DNA from: Owenia fusiformis
Lineage: Eukaryota; Annelida; Polychaeta; Sabellida; Oweniidae
Direction: 5' to 3'
Assembly (NCBI GenBank): GCA_903813345.2
Contig: CAIIXF020000001.1
Span: 8,001,098 to 8,065,097 of the forward strand
DNA length: 64,000 nucleotides
The first letter of the stretch is position 1; each line of letters begins with the position of its first letter. The notes under the pieces were generated by a model that ran no database searches, was not told the DNA's origin, and was given only the letters and a program-made list of their open reading frames with translations. The position numbers were made by a program, and so were the translations under genes. Shown here one piece after another: positions 1-10,440 of this stretch.

Positions 1-884
1 AAAATAACCTCAATAACTGATTCATAATTGTTTTTATATATTTCATACCGTATAAATGTTTAGCTAACGCTGAAAATATCTTAATGTATGATGATTTTGT
101 TTTGTACAAATTTGACATTCACAAAAACATTACGGCAGGCGATAATAATTTGAGTATGAAATTATGAGAAAGAAGTCGTGGTTATGGCATTCGCCTAGTA
201 CACCCACGGCGCAGGTTTGATTCCATGTTGGTACAATTCTTTTCATTATGAAAAATATATAAGAATATGATTGATCGATTTGGCTTTTGATTCTGTTCAG
301 ACTGTTCTTATTTTGTTTATCTATCTATATAGCAAATAGTCTGACTGTTGGTTGTTCTGTTGATTATTAATATTGACAATAATACACATTGGTCTCAAGA
401 TATATCAAAGGTATCTAAAATACTATATAAGCAATTATAATTGGACATCATTGATTGTCTGGGGGGTCCACCTATGATATAATATATCTTTATTAGTCAC
501 TTAAACAGACCAAATTGAGTTTTTTTTCAATTATTTTATTTAGCCTAGGGTTTACAGTTTACACTATAATATCCCCTAGGCTAGGGGTCTACATAGAAAA
601 TTTTAGAACTTTCTGTATGGTTATATGGCAACGATGTTTCACTATGCAGTGATCTCCCCAGGATTTTTTTTTCAAGTCCGGATCTTTTAACAAGCTCACT
701 TTGTGTCAGGGTATATCAATTTTCAAAGGTTGCTTCAACAAGATCAATAACTCTTTTATAAACATTTCGGTTGTCACTCACTTACTTAATTACTCACTTA
801 CTTATTTTTGACATAATATCGTCCAGTTTATTCATTTTGGCAAAACCACACCCCCTCGAAGAAAAGTGTCTGTCAGGCATGCAT
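1..884. other. AT-rich stretch without a recognisable gene
   Basis: No open frame with a familiar protein pattern and no convincing exon were seen on either strand. At about 174-224 there is a weak tRNA-like stretch: GGTTTGATTCC at 213-223 resembles a polymerase III B box. It may be a decayed tRNA-derived SINE. At about 650-690 the text starting GTGATCTCCCCAGGAT is echoed at 24782-24797, which suggests the end of a dispersed repeat. Confidence 0.4.
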
Positions 885-1188
885 GGCTATAGTCATGGAA
901 CAAGATAAGCAATTCAACTTAGGACTGTAGTCATGGAACAAGATAAGCAGTTCTACTTAGGACTGTAGTCATGGAACAAGATAAGCAATTCTACTTAGGA
1001 CTGTAGTCATGGAACAAGATAAGCAGTTCTACTTACGACTGTAGTCATGGAACAAGATAAGCAATTCTACTTACGACTGTAGTCATGGAACAAGATAAGC
1101 AATTCTACTTACGACTATAGTCATGGAACAAGATAAGCAATTCTACTTAGGACTATAGTCATGGAACAAGATAGGCAATTCCACTTAC
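885..1188. repeat. 38-bp tandem repeat, about 8 copies
   Basis: The unit starts with GACTGTAGTCATGG and continues with AACAAGATAAGCAATTCTAC. Copies begin at 885, 923, 961, 999, 1037, 1075, 1113 and 1151, a constant 38-bp period. The copies differ at only a few bases, so the array is young or homogenised. There are no unique spacers, so it is a minisatellite and not a CRISPR array. Confidence 0.95.
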
Positions 1189-1837
1189 CAAATGAAATAT
1201 AATTTTAATTTTGGCATGTTTGTTTTGAGACCCTAGGGGTCAGACCCCTTTTCCCCATTTCTGGTAACATCTTTCATTAAGTTTACTAAAACATACATAA
1301 CTTAAGTATTGGCTTAATCTGCACAGATTTGTTTAATAAGACACCTCGGAAATGTGAATGATTCAATTTGTGAAATTTTCTCCAAAGTAAGTTTCAAGTA
1401 ACATAGGTTACAAAATGTTACAAACTGTAACAAGAAATTAAATTATATCCAATTATGACAAATTGGTACTTAGTACTATAATCAATCTTATTTTCTAAAT
1501 GTTTGAATTTCTTCATAAATGAGACATGCCACTATAAAGCATATTACAACAGAATAATATTGACACCTTTTGTGACATGTTTTTAGACCCCTGTAAGAAG
1601 TTCCTGAAAGATCCTCGGAGTCACCAACCTTTTTCGTGAATTTCTGGTAATACTGTGCCCTGTTCACAAAAAGTTAGCTGTATTCTGCACCAAATATGTT
1701 TCATTTTACACCTTAGCCATGTATCTTAACACAATGTAAGTCAGAATTTAACATTATTTTCAACAAAGTAAAATTATTGCTCTGAAATTCAGAGGGAGGT
1801 CTCGGAGTGGGATATATGACTTTCTATGGAATATATA

Positions 1838-2735
1838 CAGTAAAACCTGTATATAATGTAGACACAAAACATGTTCACTATAGGCTGGTAGATGTACACT
1901 ACAGGGAGTGGAACTAGACAACAGCAACGCCAAAGCGTATCAAATCCCATCGAACAGCCATGGCTGGCATTTTTACAAACAAAGTATATAGCAAAAATGG
2001 CAGCCATTTTTTAAAATGGCCACCTTCTAACAAAAGTGTCATTAGACAGTGTGCCATGCTTTTAGTATTCACATACCAAATATCGCTTCTCTACTTTTCG
2101 AGTAATAGTAAAATACGTTAGAATGGTGGCCATTTTTCAAAATGGCCTCCTTCTACCAAAATGTCATTAGACAGTGTGCCATGCTTATAGTATTCACATA
2201 CCAAATATGAACAAAATCGCTCCACTACTTTTTGAGTTGCAGCAAAAATCATAAAATAACTAGTAAAGGTTTTAGCTTTATTAATGTCCTATATAATTTC
2301 TTTTACATTTAGAACATATTGCTTTTACAGTTTAACTTATTGCACCTAAATTACTGTAAAATCGGCACTAAAATGGCTGCCATTTTTAAATGAGCAGCCA
2401 TTTTGAAAATCAGCTTTCGAGCAGAACTTCTACCCCCATAGGGCAAACGTGTACAAAATATGAACAAAATTGGGCCACAGTACACTTGTATATATACGAA
2501 TACGGACGGACGGACGGACGGACGGACGGACGGACGGACGGAAGGAAGGATGGACGGAAGGACGGACAGACGGACGGACGGACGGAGGCGCTCCCTATAT
2601 CCCTTCGAACTTTGTTCGATGGGATATTAATTAATACAGCAACCAATGCAAAAATGTGTCTTGTGTTCACTAGGGAAGGCCTAAATATTAAATTTAGATG
2701 TTCTAGAGAGGTGTTCACTAAGACAGGTTTTACTG
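1838..2735. mobile_element. Pogo/Tc1-like MITE split by a nested element
   Basis: The left end CAGTAAAACCTGTATA (1838) and right end ACAGGTTTTACTG (to 2735) are inverted repeats. Both are flanked by TA, the target duplication of the Tc1/mariner/pogo group. Intact relatives in this window are only 164-445 bp long. This copy is 898 bp because a Helitron-like element (1914-2624) sits inside it. Without that insert it would be about 187 bp. It has no coding capacity. Confidence 0.75.
1914..2624 (-). mobile_element. Helitron-like 'pearl'-type element, minus orientation
   Basis: Read on the minus strand it starts TCCCATCGAACAAAGTTCG at 2624, a near-palindrome continuing into GGGATATAG. It then has a (CCGT)n-type tract (about 2495-2586), AT-rich core units that repeat around phrases like GGTATGTGAATACTA, and the end TACGCTTTGGCGTTGC...CTAG at 1914. 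The ends fit the non-autonomous Helitron rule: 5'-TC, 3'-CTRR, insertion between A and T with no target duplication. It lies inside the TA-flanked MITE at 1838-2735, so it is the younger insertion. Reading frames over the tetranucleotide tract are artefacts. Confidence 0.75.
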
Positions 2736-2776
2736 TATATGGGATGTAGGGGTTAAATCAAGACTACAGTACATAC

Positions 2777-2826
2777 CTTTGGTGGATTTGATCTTCCATA
2801 GTATATTGCCATGATATTCTTTATGT
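2777..2826 (-). CDS. Internal exon of an unidentified minus-strand gene
   Basis: Read on the minus strand, a 50-bp segment lies between an acceptor (GCATTTCAG) and a strong donor (AAAG followed by GTATGT). It enters in phase 1 and leaves in phase 0. If the upstream exon gives one G, it reads DIKNIMAIYYGRSNPPK with no stop. Exon 14338-14392 on the same strand ends exactly one base into a codon with G, so the two fit as neighbours across an intron of about 11.5 kb. The protein family is not recognised. The next exon was not found and may lie left of the window. Confidence 0.5.
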
Positions 2827-3027
2827 CTGAAATGCAACAAAGACAAAATGAATCCAACAATTACCACGTATAAGACAAAATACATATAGCTGATGAATTG
2901 TAACTATCACTTTCGTTTTGAAAATGAAATGCCCGCAATTTTTTGCAAACTCTGATTTCTTAAATTCAACATCTGATTGCTATAAAACATTGAAGCATTC
3001 TGATAGAACACCATTTAGTTTACAACA

Positions 3028-3335
3028 CAGGGTTCTCACCAGGAATTTTTTAGACACCGGATTTTTTCGCGGTATCCTACTTTTCAAAATACTACTACGA
3101 TTATCTTCCTATTTAATTACAATATACATTTCTAAAAGGTTTCTGACTTCCTATTCCTTGTTTGTATCCAGTTTAATGTATTTTCTCAAAAGTTTTACTT
3201 TAAATAATGTGATGAAAATGCAAAATTAGACTCCGAAAAAACACCTTAGACTCCAGAAAAGCTATTAGACTCTGGATCAAGAGGGTCTAAAGACATAAGA
3301 CTCCAGAGATTCTCCGGAGTCTAAAAGCCTAGTGA
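3028..3335. repeat. Probable decayed TIR element (CAGGGTTCTCACC...)
   Basis: The left edge CAGGGTTCTCACCAGG is imperfectly mirrored near 3328-3345 (CCTAGTGAGACAAC). The interior repeats the phrase TAGACTCC several times, around 3230-3320. A CAGGG start is typical of hAT-type non-autonomous elements. No clean target duplication was found and there is no coding potential. Confidence 0.35.
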
Positions 3336-3756
3336 GACAACATGTGCTTAGTTTTATAAATGACTAATTCAATTGAGCGAAATATATAAGCAATAAGTTG
3401 ATTCACATATGGAGAGTAATATGGCGGTCCAGTAGAGGCCGTTTTGTCATAGCAAACACTAAAAGTTCAAATTTATTCCTGGGAAAATATTATAATTTTC
3501 TAAATGGTTTGATAGGATTTGAGGGAATTTCTTTTAAAACACTTATGTTTATGGATACTGATGTCATGTATTTTGTCTTATCAATTGGTATGACGTCATA
3601 TTAAAATAATATTGGCCATGATGAAGAAATGAAATGGCAAACACTTGGCAGTTCTGAGCTGAAATGATTATCGCTTCTATTATGCAATCTATGGGTCAGA
3701 TTCTGATTTTTACCATATATGTCGATTTGACTAGATCATGAGTATATCTTTATATG

Positions 3757-4033
3757 TGTGAAGTTTTCGAAACAAATGCGTGACATTAACATATATTTCG
3801 AACCAAATGCGTGACATTGTAGGATTTGCGTGAAAAGTCCAAACGTAATGCGTTCGCTTTCTCGGTGTTCGTATTTTTACCGTATCGGAGATTTATAAAA
3901 ATCAGATTTTTAAACATCAACATAATGCGTGATTTGCGTGACACTTCATCGTGCACGCAAAATTGATGAGTGATTTCAATTTTTTCAGCTAATGCGTGAT
4001 GATCACACCTAATGCGTGAGGGTTGACAGGGCA
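3757..4033. mobile_element. Partial copy of the AATGCGTGACA MITE family
   Basis: The segment shares the recurring AATGCGTGACA words, the TTCGTATTTTTACCGT block and the end GTTGACAGGGCAG with the complete 474-bp element at 5600-6073. It has the same orientation and lacks the outer left part. Other copies lie at 11395-11640, 12181-12581 and 16284-16440. The frames running through it are repeat-derived. Confidence 0.65.
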
Positions 4034-4279
4034 GCACTACGCTCGCTCTCAAAAAAGCATAGATAACAACAGTGATGTAGATGGAGATCACTGCTCAAAA
4101 CCTCGATGAAAGTATATTTATCATAATTCTGTTATCATAATTCTATTCATTATTAGCAATAAATCAAATGTAAATTAATGAAAGAATTAACAGAAGTAAA
4201 GTTCTATATTGTTGGTACAAGGCCAGAATATAGAGACGGCATTGGGAGAAGGTAGCCACCGTTACTGGGTCTTTGTTTA

Positions 4280-4322
4280 CGAGAAATCAGCAACTCCACA
4301 GAGTAGCAAATCCCAACAAACA
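4280..4322 (-). repeat. 3'-end fragment of a Helitron-like element
   Basis: Read on the minus strand it ends GGGATTTGCTACTCTGTGG, AGTTGCTGATTTCTCG, then T. This matches the right ends of the copies at 43818 and 56695. Only the terminal 40 or so bases are present. Confidence 0.45.
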
Positions 4323-4548
4323 CTATATCCATGACACTGTACTGTATATGGCACAATGTAATATTTACCATCGACTTCACTCTTGATTAAATATTGGCAG
4401 ATAAAACGATTATAAGACATACATTAGGGATCTATCAGAATTTCTAATTTAAATTCCTTAAATTTGAGTCTAATATGGTAGTTTAGAAAATACATCACCA
4501 AGAAAATGCATTTTCTAAAATTTTGGGGCTCCCAGAGGGTAAATTTAA

Positions 4549-5247
4549 ATTATGAATTTTACTTTTAGATTTTTATGAAACAAATTGCCTACATCATTAT
4601 GTATGTTGTAATATTATACATTAATTAATAATTAATTTGTATGTTGTAATATTATACATTAATTAATAATCAAATTTGCAAAGGGTTAATTTTATTCTCA
4701 CCTGTCTCAACAAAACAGGAATATCCCAGAATTCATACAGTCATACTTCTCTTATGTAAACTATATCATTGATTGGCCAAGGGTTCATCTATAATCCTGG
4801 GAAATGACCTCTTCTGGACGAAAAGCGTGGGAACATCTGATATGACCAGATATCAGATGTAAATTTAAATTATGAATTTTACTTTTAGATTTTTATGAAA
4901 CAAATTGCCTACATCATTATGTATGTTGTAATATTATACATTAATTAATAAGAGGTACTAAAGTATTACTACTACACATTTAATTTTTAAATGTTATTAT
5001 CGAATTCAAATATAAATCAACTATTTTAACTGAGCCAAGTATTGGATGATTGGAGGCAGTATTGATCAAATTTGCAAAGGGTTAATTTTATTCTCACCTG
5101 TCTCAACAAAACAGGAATATCCCAGAATTCATACAGTCATACTTCTCTTATGTAAACTATATCATTGATTGGCCAAGGGTTCATCTATAATCCTGGGAAA
5201 TGACCTCTTCTGGACGAAAAGCGTGGGAACATCTGATATGACCAGTT
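4549..5247 (+). repeat. Direct duplication of a ~300-bp non-coding block
   Basis: Two blocks occur twice in order and orientation. The first, beginning AAATTTAAATTATG, is at about 4549-4651 and again at 4859-4951. The second, beginning CAAATTTGCAAAGGG, is at about 4671-4851 and again at 5068-5245. About 116 unique bases (4952-5067) separate the blocks in the second copy. The copies are nearly identical, so the duplication is recent or an assembly artefact. The second copy ends just upstream of the exon-like segment at 5258. Confidence 0.85.
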
Positions 5248-5257
5248 CCCATAACAG

Positions 5258-5358
5258 TGTGTCACCTCACTGTATGTACAGTGATCGCCTACTATTAAAA
5301 GTGCGTGATCAAAGACTCGACAAGATGCGGAAAATTCGATCGAAATGTCGGAGGAAAG
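5258..5358 (+). CDS. Exon-like segment, basic peptide, unknown gene
   Basis: A 101-bp open segment sits between an acceptor-like CCCATAACAG and a consensus donor (GGAAAG followed by GTATGTTT). In frame it reads SDRLLLKVRDQRLDKMRKI followed by RSKCRRK, a charged and probably helical sequence. An inverted copy at about 10308-10386 keeps the same peptide, and most base differences between the copies are synonymous, which argues for selection on protein in at least one copy. No flanking exons were found and the family is not recognised. It could be a captured exon or part of an old transposon. Confidence 0.35.
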
Positions 5359-5599
5359 GTATGTTTGTTTCTCTTTTCTTTACCACCTTAATGACATTTT
5401 ACCTACAGATGGTATTCCATATGCTGTATAAGAGACTCAAGATTCATTTGGTAACAGGATTCGGTGATTGGTTCAACCGAAATACCTGAACTGAGTTAAT
5501 AAATGAAGCAAAATCAAAAAACCCGCCGAATGAAAATGTATATTTCACCAAATTTTCTGTTTTTAGATTACCAAAACCACAAAACCAACATGCTTATGG

Positions 5600-6073
5600 C
5601 AGGCCTGTCAACTTGGGAACACCTAACATGAGTGACTTGGAAATGTTGAACACCTCCCCTCAAAATGTGGACACCTTGGTCCAAATCTGAACACCTTGAT
5701 CCAAATTTTGAACACCTTGGTTTAAATTTCATTACATCTTGCCAAATTTTGAACACCTCAAATTTTTCGCGCTCGGGGGGGGGGGGGGGGGGGGGGTAGG
5801 TACCAAAAATTTCGAACGGAATGCGTGACATATACGTAATTCGCGTGAAAAGTTCGAACGAAATGCGTACATTTTTTTTCCGGCGTTCGTATTTTTGCTG
5901 TGTAGACGATCTTTTTTAGAAATTTTTCTACAGAAATATTTTTGCTTGACAATTACCAGGTAAAATGCGTATTTGCGTGACATTTTCTGTCACGCAAAAA
6001 TAACTGGTGTGACTTCAAATTCTTCAGCAAATGCGTGACAAATACGCAAATTGCGGGACAGTTGACAGACCTG
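5600..6073. mobile_element. Complete 474-bp MITE with 6-bp target duplication
   Basis: The terminal inverted repeats are CAGGCCTGTCAACT at 5600 and GTTGACAGACCTG ending at 6073. They are flanked by direct TTATGG at 5594-5599 and 6074-6079. The interior has repeated AATGCGTGACA-type words and a G-run of about 21-22 at roughly 5776-5797. There is no transposase frame. At least four partial relatives lie nearby (3757, 11395, 12181, 16284). The superfamily is uncertain. Confidence 0.85.
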
Positions 6074-6465
6074 TTATGGTTAATATACATAATACTTAAC
6101 ATTACATGCATATCAGACGTTCCAACTCCCCTTCAGTATCGAGTAAGAAGGATGTTATGAAAACAATTTATGATCAGCCAAGTGGGTGATTTTACCATGT
6201 GGATTCTAATGATATGTTCTTTGCATTTCAGAGTGGTTGGGTTTACATGATTTTACTGTCCTTCATTACGAACTCCTAAATTTCAAATCATTATAAACCA
6301 CCTTGTAGAACATCATGAAGAAGAAGAGATGAAGATGAGAAAGATTACTGAAAATAGAGGCAAATCTAGAATGATAACAAGAAATTTCTCTGGAATAATA
6401 CCAAATGAAGTGAAATCAATAAATAAACACATACTTGTAGAAAGTGATGAATTCATGGGGGTCAA
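6074..6465. other. Non-coding stretch before the minisatellite
   Basis: No exon or element border was recognised. The last 25 bases (AAAGTGATGAATTCATG and neighbours) resemble, inverted, the flank of the second minisatellite at 9104-9125. Confidence 0.4.
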
Positions 6466-6570
6466 CCCAGTTGTCCGAAACCCAGTTCTCCGAAACCCAG
6501 TTGTCCGAAACCCAGTTCTCCGAAACCCAGTTGTCCGAAACCCAGTTCTCCGAAACCCAGTTCTCCGAAA
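6466..6570 (+). repeat. 15-bp minisatellite, 7 copies
   Basis: The unit is CCCAGTTGTCCGAAA, alternating with CCCAGTTCTCCGAAA. Seven exact 15-bp units run from 6466 to 6570. Because 15 is a multiple of three, the array stays open and gives an artefactual NPVVR/NPVLR frame. The reverse complement of the same array occurs at 8951-9100. Confidence 0.95.
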
Positions 6571-7599
6571 ATTAAAAAATTAAATGTCTTAGTAACGAAT
6601 CTTGTCGCAACCTCGCGAATCAGGACAGCATAACATTGGTATCACGTTGACATCGGTCCGAAAGTTCACGATCATATATATATTCTTACTAGATTCTCGG
6701 CACATAGACTTATATGGACATTCTACAAATTTTGAACCGCATTGTCCAGCACGAATCGCACTCCTTCTTGGTGAAAATTCAAGACTGCCGCCAACATTTT
6801 AGACAATTATCACAGTCGAAGAGAATATTCTGGCGAAAGGAATATCTATCTCATTAAAATAACGTATGGACGTCCGTGACAATTATATATATTCATTTGA
6901 TAATTTTTTTCATTCCCTTTTCTCAATAAAATATGGTTAATTATGTTTTCCAATATCAATTGATAATATTTCTACCTTGAAAAATATCTAAAAATAAAAG
7001 AAGATTTTGGTTGTTCAGTACCACCCATTGTTAAGATTTCGTCCAAATTTTCGATAAATCAATAAAATATGCTCATTTCGTATAACTTATATATGTGGCA
7101 TATATAGGCTTATATATCAGATGTCTATCCTTTTTTCATCATAATATAAGAGGTTTGTATGTTTTAGTAGAAACGTATTCCTTTCCAAACATTTAGATTT
7201 AAGAGTTTCTCCCATTGGTGATATTGTTCAAAATCAAAACTGTGTTTTGCGATATATTGAACTGTTGAAGTAAGCGTGTAATAGTTTGTAGTAGAGCCAA
7301 GATTTGATCTGTATCATCATCATGTACGTACCCTGCATAAAAAAAATTCGTTTTTAGTGTGCCATAGATGTCAACCATTAACTATTGCAGAATCAAAAAA
7401 AGTTTTGTGAAAAATTAGGATAATGTTTCAAAATTATACACCGGACAATAAATAACTATACTCAATGCAGACAGGGAGTTTTAATTGCCCAAAAACTGAG
7501 TATCAAAATGCATTTGTATCTCTTTAGTATCTTGCATGACTCGTTCTACCTCGTTCCCAATACATTCTGAGACAGTTCAACCTTTGCCCCACGTCCTGT
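6571..7599. other. Non-coding AT-rich stretch
   Basis: This is spacer between the two arms of the inverted minisatellite pair. No exon with matching splice borders was recognised and there is no clear repeat. Confidence 0.4.
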
Positions 7600-8066
7600 T
7601 CGTCGTTAGTACGTTGTCACTTGATATAACTGCCACGCGGTCCTAACTTCGACCGTTAATTTGAATTTTTGACCTACCGGATATTTGAAAATCAAGGATT
7701 AGGTTACGAGTCTCATACTGCACCATTTTCTTCAAACTTGTTCCATTCAAAGCATGACAAAAATCTCTTTCTGATGGTACGTTATTATCTTAAACAGAGT
7801 TCCTACTTCCAGCGTAATTTTGGTCCCCAGCTGTAAGAACGCCTTCTAACAGCAGGGGAGTGGGGACCAAAATGCTGCTAGAACGAGAGACTCTTTACAA
7901 TAAAGTAATGCACTGACAGAAGTGCAATTTTGTTTTGCTTTTAATGGTATAATGGAAGAAAAACGGTGCAGTATCAGACTCGCAATCCTTGATTTTCAAG
8001 CATCTGGTAGGTCAAAAATTCCAATTAACGGTCGAAGACCGCGTGATTGCAGAAAGTGATGACCAC
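7600..8066. repeat. Long imperfect inverted repeat (hairpin)
   Basis: The left arm (about 7612-7736) and right arm (about 7948-8066) are reverse complements over roughly 100 bases with scattered mismatches. Examples are GGTCCTAACTTCGACCGTTA against TAACGGTCGAAGACC, and AAAATCAAGGATT against AATCCTTGATTTT. An inner pair, TTTTGGTCCCC and GGGGACCAAAA, lies near 7818 and 7862. It may be a foldback-type element or the source of a long hairpin RNA. No target duplication was identified. Confidence 0.7.
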
Positions 8067-8950
8067 GATTCCTCCATGGGCTAGTATTTAGCCTAATAAA
8101 AACTGTCGAAAGATGAAAATACAGGTGATACAGATCTTCAAATAAACAAAGTTAAATTATGCTATTCTCATTGCAAAGTGGCGTTTACATATTAACATAC
8201 ATAGGGGTCTACAATTTTTAAACCAATTTTCTTTATGCCCCATGGGACTTTTTGAGAGGGAACAACATTTTTCCAATGTGTGATGGGCGTTCATAAAAGG
8301 GAAATAGTTTTCCCAAGCCAGTGGACATTTATTTAGTAAAGTTGACGTGTACATCTTTTGAAACCAAAAATTATTCTTCATTTAGGTACTCTGTTCGAGA
8401 AATAGAGATTAAATTCAAAAAGATGAAGTGAGTACATGGCGAAAATGAAACTTCTTGCGAATGGGAGAACATCCAATTTGATACGAGGACAGCCTGTCTT
8501 CGTTTCCAGTTAATCCCAAGTGATTACGTTTAGAATGTTTTGTTCTTTTACATTTTACGATTTGATAAGAGACAGAGACTAAGAAATTAAATGCGACGAA
8601 ACATTTTGACAACGTAATATGTGTACTGTTAATTCTTAAAGTTTTATGCGTTAACTTATTTTATCGGTTTCAAAATGTTTCATTTTATTTTGCCTATATA
8701 AAATATATTGAATAAGATAAGATCAACTGTTCCGTAATATATATTGTGTTTTGATGACCTTTTTTAGAATCACAATGTAAAATAAATCCCCCGTTCCTGT
8801 CATTCCGGTAACGCCGTGTAATGGATGCAATTCAAAGTGAGAGAGAGATCTATACATCAGAATGCGTCCATGCCATTAATTTTGCCAAATACATGACATG
8901 AAACTGGCTTGAGGTGCATCCCCCTTTATCTGGTAAATTATGACTAAATT
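8067..8950. other. Non-coding stretch
   Basis: Short open frames occur on the minus strand, but none has recognisable protein features or good splice borders. Confidence 0.4.
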
Positions 8951-9100
8951 TTTCGGACAACTGGGTTTCGGACAACTGGGTTTCGGAGAACTGGGTTTCG
9001 GAAAAATGGGTTTCGGACAACTGGGTTTCGGAGAACTGGGTTTCGGACAACTGGGTTTCGGACAACTGGGTTTCGGAGAACTGGGTTTCGGACAACTGGG
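8951..9100 (-). repeat. 15-bp minisatellite, 10 copies, inverse of 6466-6570
   Basis: The unit TTTCGGACAACTGGG and its GAGAAC variant run for ten exact 15-bp periods from 8951 to 9100. On the minus strand this is the same CCCAGTTGTCCGAAA array as at 6466-6570, with the same two variants. The flank GAATTCATGACACTTTC at 9110 is an inverted match to AAAGTGATGAATTCATG at about 6441. Frames across it (SPKPSCPKP, FGQLG) are artefacts. Confidence 0.95.
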
Positions 9101-10307
9101 GTGCACCCGAATTCATGACACTTTCAGTGATTGACAATAATCGAATGAAATCATCCAGAATCTCTGATTCAACAACTGCTACAAAATCAAATAAAATTAC
9201 CAATGAAATTGCAATAGAACGAGAATATCAATTAGTAATGAAATGACAATAAATGATTCTGAAATTACAATAGACTCTCTTTCTCCAATAGTGTCCACCA
9301 GTTAATCTGAGATGATACCCCTCTGAGCAAAGCCTAAACTGGAACTTTTACTCGGTCCCATCGATCCACATAACTCTGTCATTAGAGATAATAGCATGGT
9401 ATTTATTTCACATTTTGTAGAGTTTCTCTAAAAACGCTCACTGGTCGTTTATTTTGCATTCGATTACATACAATTCTAAAATTCTCAAGCTAATCACTTA
9501 TAGACCTTAGTTGAAAATTGATCAATAAATCTACTGAATATTGAATACCTTAGAGGAGTTTTCCCTTATACCTGTCATTTATATATGACCCAAGTTAGCC
9601 ACCTCGTGGTGAAACTGGGAACTGACTACTGGCATCTACTGAAGGTTATTACGTCATTACATTACTTATTGATACCTTGCTGCAAAAGAATGATTTAACT
9701 CCCAAATGAAATAGATAATGTACAATTCAGATTTTATATTTTATTACAATTACAATTACATTACAATTCGACAATCATCTTGGATGCCAAGGTGTATAGT
9801 TCTCATACCTTGGGATCAGAGGCGTAAAATAAATGGACTAAATGGAACTTAAAAAACGGTTCCACTTGTAAGGTGTTACGCTTCAAGAGGTGTTTCACTT
9901 AGCAGGTTCTAGAGGTTCAGTGTATATATCATTTAATGGTAATGTATTCAAATTTATTATTTGGTAATGTATTCAAATGTATTTATTCCATGTTATTGAA
10001 GGGGAAACGTGAATTTCATCATGGTCAAATGGAAGTCCAAGACCCTACCTAAGTATAAAAAATTAAAGAGAGTAAAAATGTTCTATTGTTTTTGATATTT
10101 TCAAGCTTTTTAAATAAAATAACACATATTGTATCGCATTTATATCTTTAAATTGTAAAATCAATAACATATACGAAAAATGGTCAAACTAATATATATT
10201 TCTCAAAGCATATGGGTGTTCTTGTGCCTACAAAACCTAATTGAATCACCAGTAGCCTGTAATATAAACACAAATAAATCTTTTAAAAGTAACCGTTACA
10301 AAATATT
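9101..10307. other. Non-coding stretch
   Basis: The sequence is AT-rich with no supported exon. A small direct repeat of GGTAATGTATTCAAAT (about 9938 and 9963) is the only local structure noticed. Confidence 0.4.
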
Positions 10308-10386
10308 TGAATTTTGCGCATCTTATCAAGTCTTTGATCACGCACTTTTAATAGTAGGCGATCACTGTATATACAGTGCATCTGTC
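10308..10386 (-). pseudogene. Inverted copy of the exon-like segment at 5258
   Basis: On the minus strand this reads SDRLLLKVRDQRLDKMRKI, the same as 5258-5358. CTC to CTT, GAC to GAT and CGG to CGC are synonymous changes; one ATG to ATA change is not. After this block the frame soon meets a stop (about 10280), and there is no clear donor at the place where the first copy has one. A TGA lies just upstream in frame. It is probably a decayed duplicate. Confidence 0.4.
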
Positions 10387-10440
10387 ATTTCTCTGGAATG
10401 ATGTACACTTTCCTCCAAAAGATTGAAAACAATTGTAGTA

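Noticed and set aside
174-235. Possible tRNA gene
   Set aside because: A B-box-like phrase is present but no acceptor stem or anticodon arm closes; at most a SINE remnant.
885-1188. CRISPR-like array of 38-bp repeats
   Set aside because: There are no spacers between units and the genome is animal; it is a plain tandem repeat.
2390-2749. Open frames over the GGAC repeat (DGRTDGRTDGR and its reverse)
   Set aside because: They exist only because a tetranucleotide tract has few stops; they lie inside a Helitron-like element. The same holds for the frame at 52503-52787.
6329-6583. Repeat protein NPVVRNPVLR
   Set aside because: A 15-bp minisatellite in a multiple of three stays open by arithmetic; no splice sites, and the inverted array does the same in other frames.
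8850-9203. SETQLSETQ / SPKPSCPKP / FGQLG repeat proteins
   Set aside because: Three different frames of one minisatellite are all open, which shows that none is selected.
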